64,000 bases of DNA from Ampelocalamus luodianensis (lineage: Eukaryota; Streptophyta; Magnoliopsida; Poales; Poaceae), in assembly GCA_036346255.1 (NCBI GenBank), contig JAYEVH010000166.1:62001-126000 (forward strand). The letters are read 5' to 3'. Position 1 is the stretch's first letter; each line of letters starts with the position of its first letter. Below are positions 1 to 12,557 of this stretch, one piece after another. The translations under genes were made by a program, and so were the position numbers. Under the pieces are notes generated by a model. It did no database searches. It worked only from the letters and a program-made list of their open reading frames with translations, and had not been told where the DNA came from.

Positions 1-575
1 TCTGGACAGAACCGACTTTCTACTCGCAGCAAAACGATCTAATAAAAAATGAACCAAATCGCATCTACCACTAATCAAATGACGAGGGTCGGCATCCGTT
101 ACCTTTGCAGCAACCAGGAAGTAGGCGGAAGAACCTCGGAGAAGATGATCTTCCTCCTTCTCACCTCTTTTGCCCCAAGCAAGCTGCTGTCCTCCTCAAA
201 TCCTTGCGCAACCGGCAGCGGGGGAAGGTCCGAAGGCAGGATGGGGAGGCAACACAGCAGGGATCAGCAACCAGGGAGGATGGGGCGGCTCCTAGGGGCA
301 GGGGCGTGAGGGGGAAGAGAGGAGGGTGGAGGGGGCGGCGGCCAAAAGGGGGAAAGGGGGCTCGGCCAAAAGGGGGGAAGAAAAAGGGGCTGGTTAGGGT
401 TAGGAGGGGGATGGGGCACATGGGCCTAGGCCCATGGGGGACACCCTGGCCGGCCACAAGGCCTGGATGGCTTGGCCAGAGGCCCAACCCACTAGATTGC
501 TCCAAAACCGAAAAAAAAAACACTAGCAGCCTTTTCCCGAATAAATCCCCTCTAAACGAAACTCGGAGTATTACA
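1..575 (-). mobile_element. Partial LTR (gypsy-type), cut by window start
   Basis: This stretch aligns along its whole length with 6754-7330, the end of the solo LTR described below. Both share a GC-rich block and the terminal sequence ending in gagtattaca at 575 and 7330. The left part lies outside the window. Open frames in the GC-rich block (around 105-730 on plus and 161-634 on minus) are low-complexity Arg/Gly/Pro-rich and recur in the other copy with frame changes, so they are not treated as genes. Orientation is inferred by analogy with neighbouring minus-strand LTRs. Confidence 0.75.
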
Positions 576-2075
576 AAAATCTTCAACCTCACTACAACAT
601 CCACTTTATTTTTTAGAGGGAATCTACTACCCAACTTTAAAGGTTATACCAAGACCCTTTCATCAAGGGCATACTATAATCTGACAACTTTACCATCATG
701 CAAACACGGGTCTCCGATTAAAATCCCATCGTAAACCTCTCCAAGAGAAACACAAACTATGAGGTTGAAACAAACCTCTTTTAACAAGATCATGCTATCA
801 GAGACTACTTATTCACTCATCCACTCGACCATTAGTGCTGCTCAACACCCACTCCAGCTATCATTAGCAATTGACAAATGTATTTATCATGTTTGCAAAT
901 AGGGTTCTACTTCTATTTGCAGTCACCTAACCATCTATAAACACAAAATCAACATTCCACTTTATGCTCAGGGTTTAACACAAAATATAGTTAAACATTC
1001 AATAATATCATCTCCTGTAAAACATGGTTTCACAAGTTGCTACCTCAACATTCATCTAATCCGACATACATGTTTCAATACAGCCATTATGTATGTCCAT
1101 CAAGTAACTAGTTAAAGTAAATTTCCAGATTATTATCCACTAGGACAACAGTCAAATGCATCCTTATCTCTCTCTTCCTACACAATTAAATTTATCCATT
1201 GAGATCAAGTGATCCATCCGGTTTAGCAACCTAAACAATTTTTTTTAATGATCAACCTTCTTATCAAGTAATTACTCTATGACAACATCTCATTAATCAA
1301 CTCCAATTCCAAAGATATGGGTTAAGACCAATCAGGCACGACGTTGCAGATCCGACCTGATAACTCAAACCTTATCAATGAACTTCTATATTTAACACCT
1401 CTCGCTTCAACATATCAAGACCTCACAAAAGGACTTTAACTCCCTTCGGAAAAAGAGGCATTAACTTCAAAACTAGAAATAATCTAAAAGAAATACACAA
1501 AGCCAAAGCTTTCACATGATAAAGAACTTGCAACACAAAACTTTCAGTATCCTGAATACCAAGCGAATAAAAGAATAAGATTCTCCAATAAGAAGGGCAG
1601 AACTCCCAAGATACCAATAGAGACCAAGTGAAATCCCAACAAATTTTACCATCCGCATCTATACCCAGAATTGGTCTAAATCAAGCTCAAGAAGAGAACA
1701 ACTTTTCTAAAGGAATTCACCCACAGTACCTATAGCTATGGTACTCGGGGTAATCACTTCGCTAATCTCAAACTACGTACGGTGGTGTAACCTGGCAAAG
1801 CCCAGGGCCACAACCACGACCTCGACCCCTCGACAAACTCTACCATTACTCATAATAATCATAGAATCATATTATAGGTATATAAGATCATCCCATAACA
1901 GAAATCATCAATACAACATAACAGAAGCGTAAATGCAATGCTTGGCCCATCCCATCCTACTGTGCACCAGTGTATTAAGTTTTAAGTTAATTAATCATTA
2001 ACAAATTTTAACAAACTAAGTTACCTAAGTTTTTAATCTATTCAACATAGACCTAAAGCCCGCTCCGATACCAAC
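576..2075 (-). mobile_element. Non-coding internal region of an LTR element
   Basis: About 1.5 kb of AT-rich sequence lies between the LTR end at 575 and the LTR starting at 2076. No gag, protease, integrase or reverse transcriptase similarity is visible on either strand. A primer-binding site directly abuts the LTR at 2076, so at least the right part is interior of an LTR retrotransposon, probably non-autonomous. The LTR at 1-575 belongs to another family and was probably inserted into this interior. Confidence 0.5.
2062..2073 (-). other. Primer-binding site (initiator-Met tRNA type)
   Basis: The minus strand reads TGGTATCGGAGC two bases from the LTR edge. This is the usual plant LTR-retrotransposon primer-binding site TGGTATCAGAGC with one substitution. 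It fixes the element orientation as minus and the LTR boundary at 2076. Confidence 0.75.
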
Positions 2076-3621
2076 TGTAGCACCCCAGCCCAGCATAAGC
2101 CTGGAATGCTACTAAAGAAGACATTATTATAGTTAAACTAGAACAATCTGCTAATTTTTCGGTAGAACCTCCTATGTATGGTTAACTACACGGAGGTTCC
2201 CAAAAGACATAAGTATATCATAACTGAATCAATCCAACATCCAATATCAATTATAAGCATTGAAAAACATGATATTCTGCTAGGACACGTTCAAGATATC
2301 CATAGTTCGTGTCTCAACATTATTAATAACTTTGATGCATAAGGCCTAACCATCATCATCTCTTAAGCAATTCACTTAATTATTAAAAGACACTCTAAAA
2401 GAAATAATCAACTTGAAGATATGTGTGGCAGTGTGTGACTCCAACTTAAATCTACTTTCTCCCATGCATGTCGTTCCTGCAAAAGGTACCTAAAACACAA
2501 TAAAAGCAAGAGTGAGCTCAAAGACTCAACAAGTACCGAAAAGAACCATTAACCTCACAAATTACAACAACAATATTCACCCAAAGCTTTATTCGGAAAA
2601 CACAGCTCACGATGAATGAATGCAAATATGCAATGCATCTTTTCTCTTCCACTTTTGTCGCATTTCACCGGTAATGTGCGATATGCAACCGTCGTCGCAT
2701 ACCATGCCTGTGCTCGCAAGCACAGGGACCAATTGCCCAATACTCCGCAAGTAAAGGGGACCTCAAGCCCACACTCCACAAGTGCGGGGACCTTAAGCCC
2801 ATCATATACATGACAGGGATCTCAACAAATGCTTGGTCACCACGTGACCAAGTCTTCATTTTGTCAACATGATGCATATGCACAAATCATGAATCATCAT
2901 AATCATACCTCCTCAGCAACATCACTTGTGAATTTAACTCATTCATATTTCTATCATGCATGTTCATAGACATTCATACACTCAAGCAACCATGCATAAT
3001 ACACATTTTAACAACATTAATAATCATGGTCGACAACATCTATAACACTCTAGCATCCATAGATATCACTTTTATTCACAATACAAGCAAACAAGTACTT
3101 GCCTTAACCACGTGAGAATGGAGGATGTGAAGACGGTGCTGCCTCCGGGACCAGTCCCCCACCCTTGACGAACCGATTGCTGGGCACGAAGAGCACCCAC
3201 CAACGATCTCTCCCCACGGAGATGGTCTTCTCCTCTTCTTCTACCTTTTCTTCTTCCTCCCTTCCTTCCCCTCCTTCTTCTTCCCAATGGCCGGCAGCAC
3301 GGAAGACGACGCCGAGGAGAGGAGGAGCGATGAGAGGCGGAGGTGCTGTAGCAGCGGCCATTGTAGCACGCTCATTGTAGCACGCGCTCTCAGTAGCACA
3401 GGTTGCTAGGGTTTAGTCCTTCCCCCTCCCTTGCCTTCTAATGGGCTGCTAGCCCACTTATGGGCCTTGGGCCACTATGGCCGGCTCCTCTCCTCTCAAA
3501 TATGAATTGACGGCCCATTCCTCTCCTAAAATTCTGAATTTTCTATCTTATTTCTCTCAATTCTCTCTCAATTTAGTTGTTCTCTCTCGAATATTCTTTC
3601 CGCTCCTTTTGGGGTATTACA
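2076..3621 (-). mobile_element. LTR, 1,546 bp, of a non-autonomous gypsy-like element
   Basis: The plus strand starts TGTAGCACCCCAGCCC next to the primer-binding site and ends GGGGTATTACA at 3621, giving the expected TG...CA termini. It would be the 5' LTR of a minus-strand element whose other end is missing or outside the window. A GC-rich island at about 3070-3480 resembles the islands inside the other long LTRs here. Small frames in the island are not supported as genes. Host sequence resumes at 3622 in a different LTR family, so this element inserted into that older LTR. Confidence 0.7.
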
Positions 3622-4941
3622 TAACCCCTATGCCTCGAACATTCACTAAATCGAGCCCGTGCATAAATCTGCCATTTCGCCTAAGTCTAAACCAGTTTTT
3701 TTTATTTTATTTCATTTTTCAAATCATTTGTAAACTTTCATGGCACACTAATGCTATGGATACAATTTAAACCACATTCGATTTTTGGCTGTAAATTCTC
3801 AAATCAAATATTTCAGATCTAAGCATGGCTAAACTTATTTTTTTTCCAAAATATCCTAGTTCATACTATTGTACCAACTAGATTTTATCTAAGGTGACAA
3901 GGTATGTATATTTCAATGTCAAAATTGGCTATACAAATGTATTGGGATTAGCTATCATTTTAAGATAGGTATTTAAATTACAATGAGTAAATGTAAGTAG
4001 GCAATAATAATTTAAAACAATATTTAAATAATTTGAAATAATGGGATCAAACATGATCAAAGGATGCAATTTGCCTTGCTAAATTAATTGTTGTTCTGAA
4101 ATGACGTAGAAATCTAGCACTCCAAAGTCGTCGAAATCTATATGCGAAAACAAGCCAAATACAAATAAATTCAAATAAACCCCAAATTAAATACTTTTAG
4201 TACATTTGATATATTAGGATTTTATATGAATTTAGTAATTTTAATCACTAGAATCGGAGCTCAGTCGAAGGGGAACATGCTCTTGGAAGATTTTATTCCA
4301 CATGAAATGATAGAGATTCGGGAATTTAACTGCGGAGAGAGTCCGACATGGCTAGTGGCCATTTATTTAGAAAATAAAAATTCCATTTGAGTAGAAAGGT
4401 AGATAATGTTCAAAGGAACATGCAAGTAATACCCAACGGATGAAAAGATCGGGCTAGACGGAGTTCTTGCCGGACTTGGAAAGAAGATGTGGCCGGTGGT
4501 GCTCTCGTGAACTTCAGCCGAAATTGAACAAACACATAGTAGACGAAGCCTTGAGGATGCTCTGGTAAAAACTTGAGGATCATTGGTGGACGAGAGAGGC
4601 CAAGAGAGCTCATTGAATATGTCACTGGAGTTGGGGAAGAAGGGGTGGCCATTGGTGGCTTTTGTGGCCGTGATGAATCACTAAGGAAATAAAAAATTCC
4701 TCTTGAATAGAAATGTAGATAAACTCAACAGGAACTCACCGGTACAATTTGGCGCACAATGGAGCAACGGGAGAGGAGATCGGGCTCGCCAAAGTTCTCA
4801 CTGGACTTGGAGAAGAAGGGCATGTAGAGGGCGCTCTAGAGGGCTTTGGCCAAAGCCGAGAGAGGACATTGTGGGGAATGGAATAGGGGGGCCATGTCCA
4901 ATTTGTAGGGGCGAAGGTGCTACGGTTCGGCCGGAATTGAT
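3622..4941 (-). mobile_element. Old LTR remnant, first part
   Basis: From about 3640 the sequence (tcgagcccgtgcataaa onwards) parallels the large LTRs at 13660-14060 and 22670-23070, sharing ordered blocks but clearly diverged. It continues after the solo LTR at 7336-7875. The left end is cut by the LTR ending at 3621. The GC-richer block at 4400-4930 corresponds in position to the GC island of the related LTRs. No gene is supported. Confidence 0.65.
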
Positions 4942-7330
4942 TGTAACACCCTGGCTATCCAAAAGCCAAAATGTTACCTAAAGACTCTAACATTCATTCA
5001 TAATCATGAGAATTGAAGCAATACTCCAAGTTATAACGTATGAAAGATGAATATCTCATAAGGCACAGCCGCACAATTATAATCTGAACTTAAGCAAATC
5101 GAGTATCACAACGGGAAATAAACATCCAAACCAAATAGAACACATCATCTGCATGAGACCTTATTTATTACAGTTTGACTCTAAACAATTAAAGGAATTC
5201 GACCAAGTTCTATTATTGAAATTGGAGTATGGTGGTGAGTGTTTGGTGCATGTCTACTCCCTCCCGCTAGAGTCATCATCAATGGCCACCTAAAACAAAA
5301 CAACAAACAAGAGTGAGTTCGGGACTTAGCAAGTACAACGATTACAAGAACATACTTCATGTAAAGACATAGCACATGAAAATTATCTGAAAGAAAGAAC
5401 TGTAATGCATGGATGCCATGAACTGGATGGACTGCACTCGAGCTTATACCGGTATAGCAAGTGACACACCCGTCGGTGTTCACTTAAGCCCGTATTTATC
5501 GAAATACGGGATCAAGCTACCGTATGAAGAACGTTTCATCACGGTGTCCAAACCGCCCACATTGGAATGGCGGGACTTCACTTTCCCATACTGGAATTGA
5601 TGGGACTTTAGACTCCACTCCCGTGGAGCTCCACTCCCGTGGACGGAACATGAACATGATTGCATGAATAAAATTTATGAACACCGGACAATATCATCAC
5701 TACTCATAAGAAACAGCGTACATAAAGAACATGGTCATCATAACGTTCCACTCCCGTGGATGGCACATGAATGTTTAAGCTTCTCACACACCAACAAAAT
5801 ACTATATCAATCAACAAGCATCCGGGGTTTTCAAACCACACATAAGTCACTGAACTTGCCTTTAGCGTAGCGGTGCGTTGGAAGGCAACGAAGAAGCCTC
5901 TAACCTTGGTGCCTCACCCCCTACACCAAAGTTACTCAATAAGAACCAAGTCATCAAGAAACTACTCGCATCGCACTAACTTATAATCCCAATCCCACCA
6001 TCTAGATGATACCCGCCGCTTGAATTAACCCACATTCTAGCAAAAAGCATATACGGACAGCAGCGATATAAATAGCATAACTTTCGATCTACAACTCGAA
6101 AAGGGGTGCTCTCAGGCTTGAATGAAAGGTAATACAATTATCTACCACAACCTAGTTGATGGAAATCTCAAATTCTAAATGTATCAAACTCCCCAAGACC
6201 AACAAACCCTGTCTGTCCGAACTTCTGTAATTTCTGGACAGCAGCACGGAAAGTGCCAAAACTAATGACCTGAGACTCCAAACGAGGTGAGCCCAGATCC
6301 TACACGAGCTTAACAAATATATCTACAACTTTGTAGTTGACGAGATAACCCAATTCGGCCAAATTAAATTGCTAACTATCAAACGAACAGCAGAACAGAA
6401 TCTGACTAAGCAATAAGAACAGCAGAATTGAAATGGCCATAACTTTTAATCTACAATTCCGAATTGGGCGTTATTTATCAATATCAAAAGCTAAGACCAA
6501 GGGCTACTATAACCTAGTTGGGTGGAAGTCCTGAATTTTCCATTAACACATCCAAAATTAAAAGACAAAACTGACAGTTTATTCTCGTCAGGATTCTGGA
6601 CAGCAGAGACGAAAACTACCATAACTTTTGATCCGCATATCGGAATTCAGTGTTCTTGGCGGCCACCGAAAGCTAAGAACAAAACCTACATATCTCTAGG
6701 AGATGGACAACTCAGATTCGGCCTCTAACATCACGAAAAAGCCCACGTAACAATCTGGACAGAACCGAATTTCTGCTCGCAGCAATACATTCTAACCAAA
6801 TACGAATCAAATCGCCTCTACCACTAATCAAAAGACGAGGGTCGGCATCCGATACCTTTGCAGAAACCAGGAAGTAGGCGGAAGAACCACGGAGAAGACG
6901 ATCTCCCTCCTTCTCACCTCCTTTGCCCCAAGCAAGCTGCTGTCCTCCTCAACTCCTTGCGCAACCGGCAGTGGAAGAAGGTCCGAAGGTAGGTTGGGGA
7001 GGCAAACCAGCAGGGACCAGCAACCAGGGAGGTTGGGGGCGGCACCTAGGGGCAGGGGCATGAGGGGGAAGAGAGGAGGATGGGGGGGGCGGCGGCCAAG
7101 GTGGAAGAGAGGGGGCTCGGCCAAAGGGGGGAAAAGAAAACGGCTGGCTAGGGTTAGGAGGAGGAGGGGAGGGGCGCATGGGCCAGGCCCAAGGGGAAGG
7201 TTTTGGCCGGCCTCTAGGCAAGGATGGCCTGGCCGGAGGCCCAAACCAAGAAACTGCTCCAAAAGCCGGAAAAAGAACTTGCAATTTTTCCCCGATTAAA
7301 CTCCCTCTAGACGAAACACGGAGTATTACA
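4942..7330 (-). mobile_element. Solo LTR, 2,389 bp, with intact target-site duplication
   Basis: Termini are TGTAACACCCTGGC at the left and GGAGTATTACA at the right. The five bases before it (4937-4941) and after it (7331-7335) are both ttgat, a perfect 5-bp target-site duplication. No internal coding region is present, which fits a solo LTR left by LTR-LTR recombination. The terminal 577 bp match the fragment at 1-575. Short frames at 6828-7341 lie in the GC-rich block and are shadows of low-complexity sequence. Confidence 0.88.
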
Positions 7331-7335
7331 TTGAT

Positions 7336-7875
7336 CACCAAAGTTATGACCAGAGTAAAGGAGGGGTTATCGGTGGCATTACTGTTCCAGTTACAGAAAA
7401 AATTAATAAATCCAGAAAACAGTTATTTTTCTTTTGAATTCTCAGAAATAACCAAATAACTCTAGAAAAATAATGATTAAACTCCAAAAAATCTAAGAAA
7501 AACTAAGATATTAAATGCAATATTTTAATTTCAAATAAAATAATAACAACCAAAATAATTCTATTATTTTTACATAGTAATTAAATTTAAAAATCTTAAA
7601 AATCTTTTTAAACTACAAAAATTAGCAATATAGCTCAAAAAATTCTATCAATTTATGAGTAGTTAAATAGGGTATTTTTAGCTCAAATAAAATATTTTCA
7701 ACACAAATTTAGTCTTTATTTTGGAATAGATATTAATTTTTAATTACTAGAAATTTAGGAAAAGCTTTAATAAATGAAGGAAAATTTAGAACAAGGCCCA
7801 AAATTCTTGGAAAATACATAAATAAAATAAAATAATTTGTTTTAAATTATTTTTCAAAAAAAAATCGGATGTTAC
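7336..7875 (-). mobile_element. Old LTR remnant, second part
   Basis: This continues the LTR interrupted at 4941. It is strongly AT-rich, like the start of the other minus-strand LTRs, and ends ATCGGATGTTACA at 7875, the same TGTAACATCC start (read on minus) as the 3.65-kb LTRs at 16202 and 25246. No coding sequence is seen. Confidence 0.65.
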
Positions 7876-10402
7876 ATGGGTTTTTAGTTTCTTTTCTATT
7901 TAATTTTATTCGAGAAAATCTCGAGAGGCTTACAGGTGGGACCACGGTACACATGGACTCAGTCCACCCGATGATGCGCAGAGGCAAGGGGCCCACATGT
8001 TAGTGGCATGGTCTACAGACTAGGTCTACGCACGAATAACTTAAAGGTGTGGCCCACATGTCAGACTCATACTTAAACCTACAGTTTAATTAGTTTTCCT
8101 AATTACCGAGGGCCCCCGTGTCATATGGACATTAACTACTTATTTAGTGTTAACTAACTACCAGTTTAACTAGCTATGGGTCCACGTGTTAGTGTCCACA
8201 TCATCTTCTTCCTCCGTGCGGGGATGAAACAGGGGCACCATTGCTGGCTCTCGGGCGAGCTCGGTGCCAGCGGAGGGGACTTCGGTGACCACCCGCGACC
8301 AGTAAAATAGTTTTTGAAGTCTACGGTGATGCTAATGGCAACAGCGGTGTGGCGGGAGATGGACTGAAGCGGCAGTGTGACGGCGAAGTCATCGGCAACA
8401 CTACTGTGCTCACTAGCACCTACCGAGCGGGGCTAAAACTGGGAAAAAGGAGCTCGGGTAAGCATCTACAGGTTACCTACAGGTGCTCTCGGTACTCCAG
8501 GGTGGTGGCACAACTAGGTTTTCCATGGCAAGCTCTCGGCCATGGCCTTTGCTGTGCCTCTCTGTCCCCCCGCCTCCGACTAGTGGGACCCACATGAGCA
8601 CTGTTTAATTAATGTTAATGACATCAGTTAGAGATCATTAGCCACTAATGTATGGGACTGGCCAATTAGTTAATAAAAATCTTAGTTTAATGAAGATTTA
8701 AAATATGAGGCACTAACATGTGGATCCCACCAACTGGTAGACACGTTCGTGAACTCGGTTCACCGTAGACCCGACCTCACCTGTCATCTTAATGACACAA
8801 TAAATTGGGATTTTCCTTTAGAAATTAAAATTAAATTAAATTCAAAAATCCAAAACCCTAATAGCACAGTGTTTTATTTCTTTTTTGAATTTTTTTAGCG
8901 TTACCAATTTGAATTGCTAACAACTTTTGTCTATGAACTGCAAATGAATTGAAATTTTTTCTATTTTTTTTTATAAAATCATGCACATTATGAATATGAA
9001 AAAATATTTTACTTTTATCTCTGTTGGAATTTATTTGGTTCTTATTTGTTTTATTTGGCTTTTACTGATTGGATACCAACATTTTGGAAATCTCCGAAGT
9101 TGATCCAGAGCAAGACTAAGTGTTCAACGAGCAAGAAAAGCATCCTCCTTTGACCATATTGAATCCATATTTTCACTTTTATGTATGTTGTGTGCAAAAC
9201 TATTATGCATGCACGTAATTTTGATAAAAATTGCTATGTTGGTAAGGTTGGTAGTTATACCCAATTGTTGCATTGACCCTCCTTTGGTAAATTGATATCC
9301 TCACTGTTGTCACCTTAGTAATGCTATCCACTGTTGGTATTATTATTGTGGAATTTTAGGTGGAACAAAATAGTTGATGCTTAGCCATGCTTAACAATAT
9401 TAGTCTTGCTAGGTTGGAAAAGCTTGACAAACTATTCAACCATGGAAAACACTCGTATATGTGCTCAGAGGCGGTGCCTCTATTATTTTTGTCTATCAAA
9501 TGAAAATTAAAAACTTGTTTTAGATTTGGGTGAGTGTATGATGAGACCGGTGCAGGTGCACGAGATTGTGGTTTGTGGTTGTCTCGCCCTAGTCGCTAAG
9601 GACTGATCTATTGTGCCATAGATCCAAGTAAATTCGTACAACCACATGTGCCATATGGGAGGCCCTAACATAATAAGTTATTGGGTTTCAGTGATCAAAC
9701 TACACGTGGTAGATAGCAGGATGCAATTGGGCTAGTGCGGGCATGATGAAGGATCCCCATGTTCGTAGGGACTTTGCAAGGAACTCAAAGTTTTCCGACA
9801 CAACATATGAGTTCTTAGGATTTTGGAGGGCTATCCATATCCTAAGAAGGTACCATAACATGGTTTGTTGTTAGGACCGATAGTGTAAAAGCTTTGTCAT
9901 AAACTCGCAAATTGGGTACCTTCGGTATCGCGTGACATGGATGACATGGTGGGATATTTATGTTGAGTGGGTAAAGTTGTACAACTTTTGTAAAGTGTAA
10001 ACCTATTCGAATAGCCATGTCTCGGTCATGGACACCACTTGGTTATATCCCACAATAAGTAGGCTAGCGTCTCTAGTACGGTCTAGCCTAGGACCAGCAC
10101 TAACCAGCATTGAACGATTTTTCAACTTGCATTACTGATTTGATTATTGCTAATCCTTACTACATATATTACACCTGTACAAGCTCCACTAACCGAACAG
10201 GTACTACACCCTTGCAATCGCGTTGCTCATCACTTGTGTCACGCTTATCACGAACCAGGCACCGGTTGCACCACCTGCTTGCTTTGGTAAGAATTTGCAA
10301 GAGCTTAGTAAGAGCTTGAGCGTGTGTGACTTGTGACCACCAGAACCTAGTAGTTCATAGGGAATTTTATACACTCGTGTATTTTCTTTGTTGACACTAA
10401 CA
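7876..10402 (+). mobile_element. Plus-strand gypsy LTR/leader remnant
   Basis: This region precedes a plus-strand gag. At 9880-10090 it carries, in opposite orientation, the block found in the minus-strand LTRs: the 12-bp palindrome CTATTCGAATAG next to a tract resembling gtacaactttaccca. It is therefore an LTR-derived region read on plus, with its start lost at 7875 where another LTR inserted. I found no convincing primer-binding site or exact LTR end before the gag. The rest is AT-rich and non-coding. Confidence 0.55.
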
Positions 10403-11322
10403 ATGGCAGGTTCAGGGTCACAAGGTTGTAGGACCAACATTGAGGACGATGCACCTCTCACGCCTCGCACGAAAGACATCGTGCAACACTTTTCACGCCT
10501 GCTGAATCAACATTCAAAGAGTATTGAGGGGGTTCTAGATCGCACCAATAACAACCTTGGTGCGATTGCTACACGTGTGGAGCAGCTTGAGAGAGCTCCA
10601 CCTCCTGCTGTTGTCGACATTGCACAACCGCGTCGTAACCCATCCGTTGCTAGCTCATTGGCCAATGAGGTAGAATATGAAGCAACCCATATGTTGCTGA
10701 TACAGAGTCTGATGGTGGTTTCAATCCCAACAATGATCGTGACCATCGGCAACGATGCTTCAATCGACAAGGTATGAGAAGAGACCCACCACGTGAGGTA
10801 CGTGATCGTAATGATGCACTTGGAAAAATTAAATTCACTATGCCCCCTTGTGCTAGCAAATATGATCCTGATGCTTACCTCACATGGGAGTTAGCCGTAG
10901 ACCAAAAATTTGCATGCCACGAATTTGCTGAAAATAAAAGGGTTAGAGCTGGTACTAGTGAGTTCACTGATTTTGCATCTATTTGGTAGAATGAATTGTA
11001 TCGTAATGAACAAAACATACCTAGAACCTGGGATGCTATGAAGAGAGCTATGAGAGCTAGACTTGTGCCTTCATATTATTCTCGAGATTTACTGAATAAA
11101 TTACAATGTTTAAGACAAGATAGTAACACCGTAGAAGATTACTATCAAGAATTGCAAACTGGTTTGTTACGTTGTGGTTTAGAAGAAACTGAAGATGCTA
11201 AAATAGCTAGATTTTTAGGAGGACTTAACCGGGAAATTCAAGATATTTTAGATTATAAGGAGTATAATTCTATTACTCGTTTGTTCCATCTTGCTTGCAA
11301 AGCTGAACGTGAAGTGCAGTGA
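10403..11322 (+). pseudogene. Broken Ty3/gypsy gag (capsid domain)
   Basis: The likely start is ATG 10403 (MAGSGSQGC...). An N-terminal region runs to about 10690, then the frame shifts. The next frame has the retrotransposon gag signature (PDAYLTWELAVDQKFACHEF, around 10870-10930). An in-frame TAG at 10987-10989 replaces a residue where the family normally has a second Trp. After it come MRARLVPSYYSRDLLNKL, EDYYQELQ and FLGGLNREIQDIL. The frame ends just after AEREVQ, where related gag proteins continue to a zinc knuckle. Here the sequence instead joins an unrelated LTR end. Gag forms the virus-like particle of the element. This copy is dead: one frameshift, one stop and a lost C-terminus. 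Resemblance to chromovirus (possibly CRM-type) gag is from memory of the family and is unproven. Confidence 0.85.
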
Positions 11323-11634
11323 AGACAGTCAAACTGGTTTGACTACCCCCCTTAAAATATTCAAACAATTTCTAAAAATTGTGAAATTTTTCAGAGTGGT
11401 CACACAGCATCCTAAGCACCAAGGAAAAATATTTCCAGAGGATGATCACAAGATTAACAGAGAAAGTTTTAAAGGGGTCAAGATTTAGGTCAAAAGAGGC
11501 TTGTGGTTTTGTATTTCCATAATTCCTTTACAAGAATTTTCAGAACATACATGAAACACAAGATGCAAGAAAAGTTTTAAATTTCTACATATTTTCTTAA
11601 ATTTGAAACATAAGCCAAGACTTGAGATGTTACA
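11323..11634 (-). mobile_element. Truncated 3' LTR start of the chromodomain gypsy element
   Basis: Read on minus it begins TGTAACATCTCAAG at 11634, right after a polypurine tract and the end of integrase, as expected for a 3' LTR. The reverse complement parallels 60760-61070 (shared order of blocks, for example cacaatttttagaaattgt and cagtttgac). Similarity stops near 11325, where the plus-strand gag begins. So about 300 bp of LTR remain and the rest was deleted. Confidence 0.7.
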
Positions 11635-11650
11635 AAATCTCCCCTCCCCC
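11635..11650 (-). other. Polypurine tract
   Basis: The minus strand reads a purine run (AAGGGGGAGGGGAGATTT) directly before the LTR start TGTAACATC. This is the plus-strand priming site position of a retrotransposon and supports the 3' LTR call at 11634. Confidence 0.65.
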
Positions 11651-12557
11651 TTACAAGAATCTCGTCCCGAGATTCCGTTTACTTGGAGTAGAAATACGGG
11701 TAGTCCGCACGAAGATGATCTTTCCACTCCCAAGTTGCCGCATCCTCGGAATGAATTGACCACTGAATTTTAAGGAACTTGATGGCACGATTCCTTATTC
11801 TTTGTTAAGCTTCTTCAAGAATACGAACAGGATGCTCGCGGTAGGTCAAATCTTCTTGAACATCAAGATTTTTCAACGGAGTTTCCTCAGTTGGAACACG
11901 GAGGCACTTCTTCAAATGGAACACATGGAACATATCATGTACCCCTCAAGTGCAGCTGGCAACTCCAACCTGTAGGCAACAACTCCCACCTTCTCGATAA
12001 TGCGATAAGGCCCAACATATCGGGGAGCTAACTTGCCCTTGACACCGAAACGCTGATGGCCCTTCAAAGGAGAGACTTTGAGATAAACAAAATCATTGGG
12101 CTCAAAACTCAATTCACGGCGAAGACGATCCACATAGCTCTTTTGCCTGGACTGGGCCGTGCGCAAACGATCGCGAACCGCTGAACTTGACTTTCATCCT
12201 CGTTGATCAAATCTGGGCCGAAGAACTGTCTCTCACCAGTCTCTGGCCAGTTCAATGGGGTTCTGCACTTTCTCCCATACAAGGCCTCAAAAGGTGCCAT
12301 GCCGAGACTGGCTTGGAAACTGTTGTTGTAGGAAAATTCGGCGAACGGCGGGTACTTCTCTCACTTCTTTCCATAGGAACGAACACAAGCACGGAGCATG
12401 TCTTCCAAGACTTGGTTGACTCTCTCTGTCTTGCCATCAGTTTGGGGATGAAAATCTATGCTGAATGAAAGACGAGTCCCCATAGCCTCTTGCAAGCTAT
12501 GCCAAAACCGAGAGGTAAATAGCGCACCACGATCAGAAACAATCGTCTTTAGCACAT
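11651..12557 (-). pseudogene. Gypsy integrase C-terminal part with chromodomain-like tail
   Basis: Minus-strand frames give the integrase core continuation (KTIVSDRG with the second catalytic Asp, then PQTDGKTERVNQVLE with the catalytic Glu), the post-core region (RLRRELSFEPNDFVYLKVSP, KLAPRYVGPYRIIEKVG) and a tail with PVRILEEA, KIQWS and ATWEWKDHLRADYP. That tail matches the chromodomain-like module at the end of Tekay-type chromovirus integrases, thought to guide insertion into heterochromatin. It continues from the integrase half at 25247-25528; the two were separated by the insertion at 12558-25246. Frames change several times, so it is a pseudogene. Confidence 0.85.
11657..11675. repeat. 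Short perfect inverted repeat near polypurine tract
   Basis: GAATCTCG, a 3-base loop, then CGAGATTC. The same arms with a 4-base loop occur at 16221-16240, at the same place relative to the polypurine tract of the second gypsy element. Confidence 0.7.
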
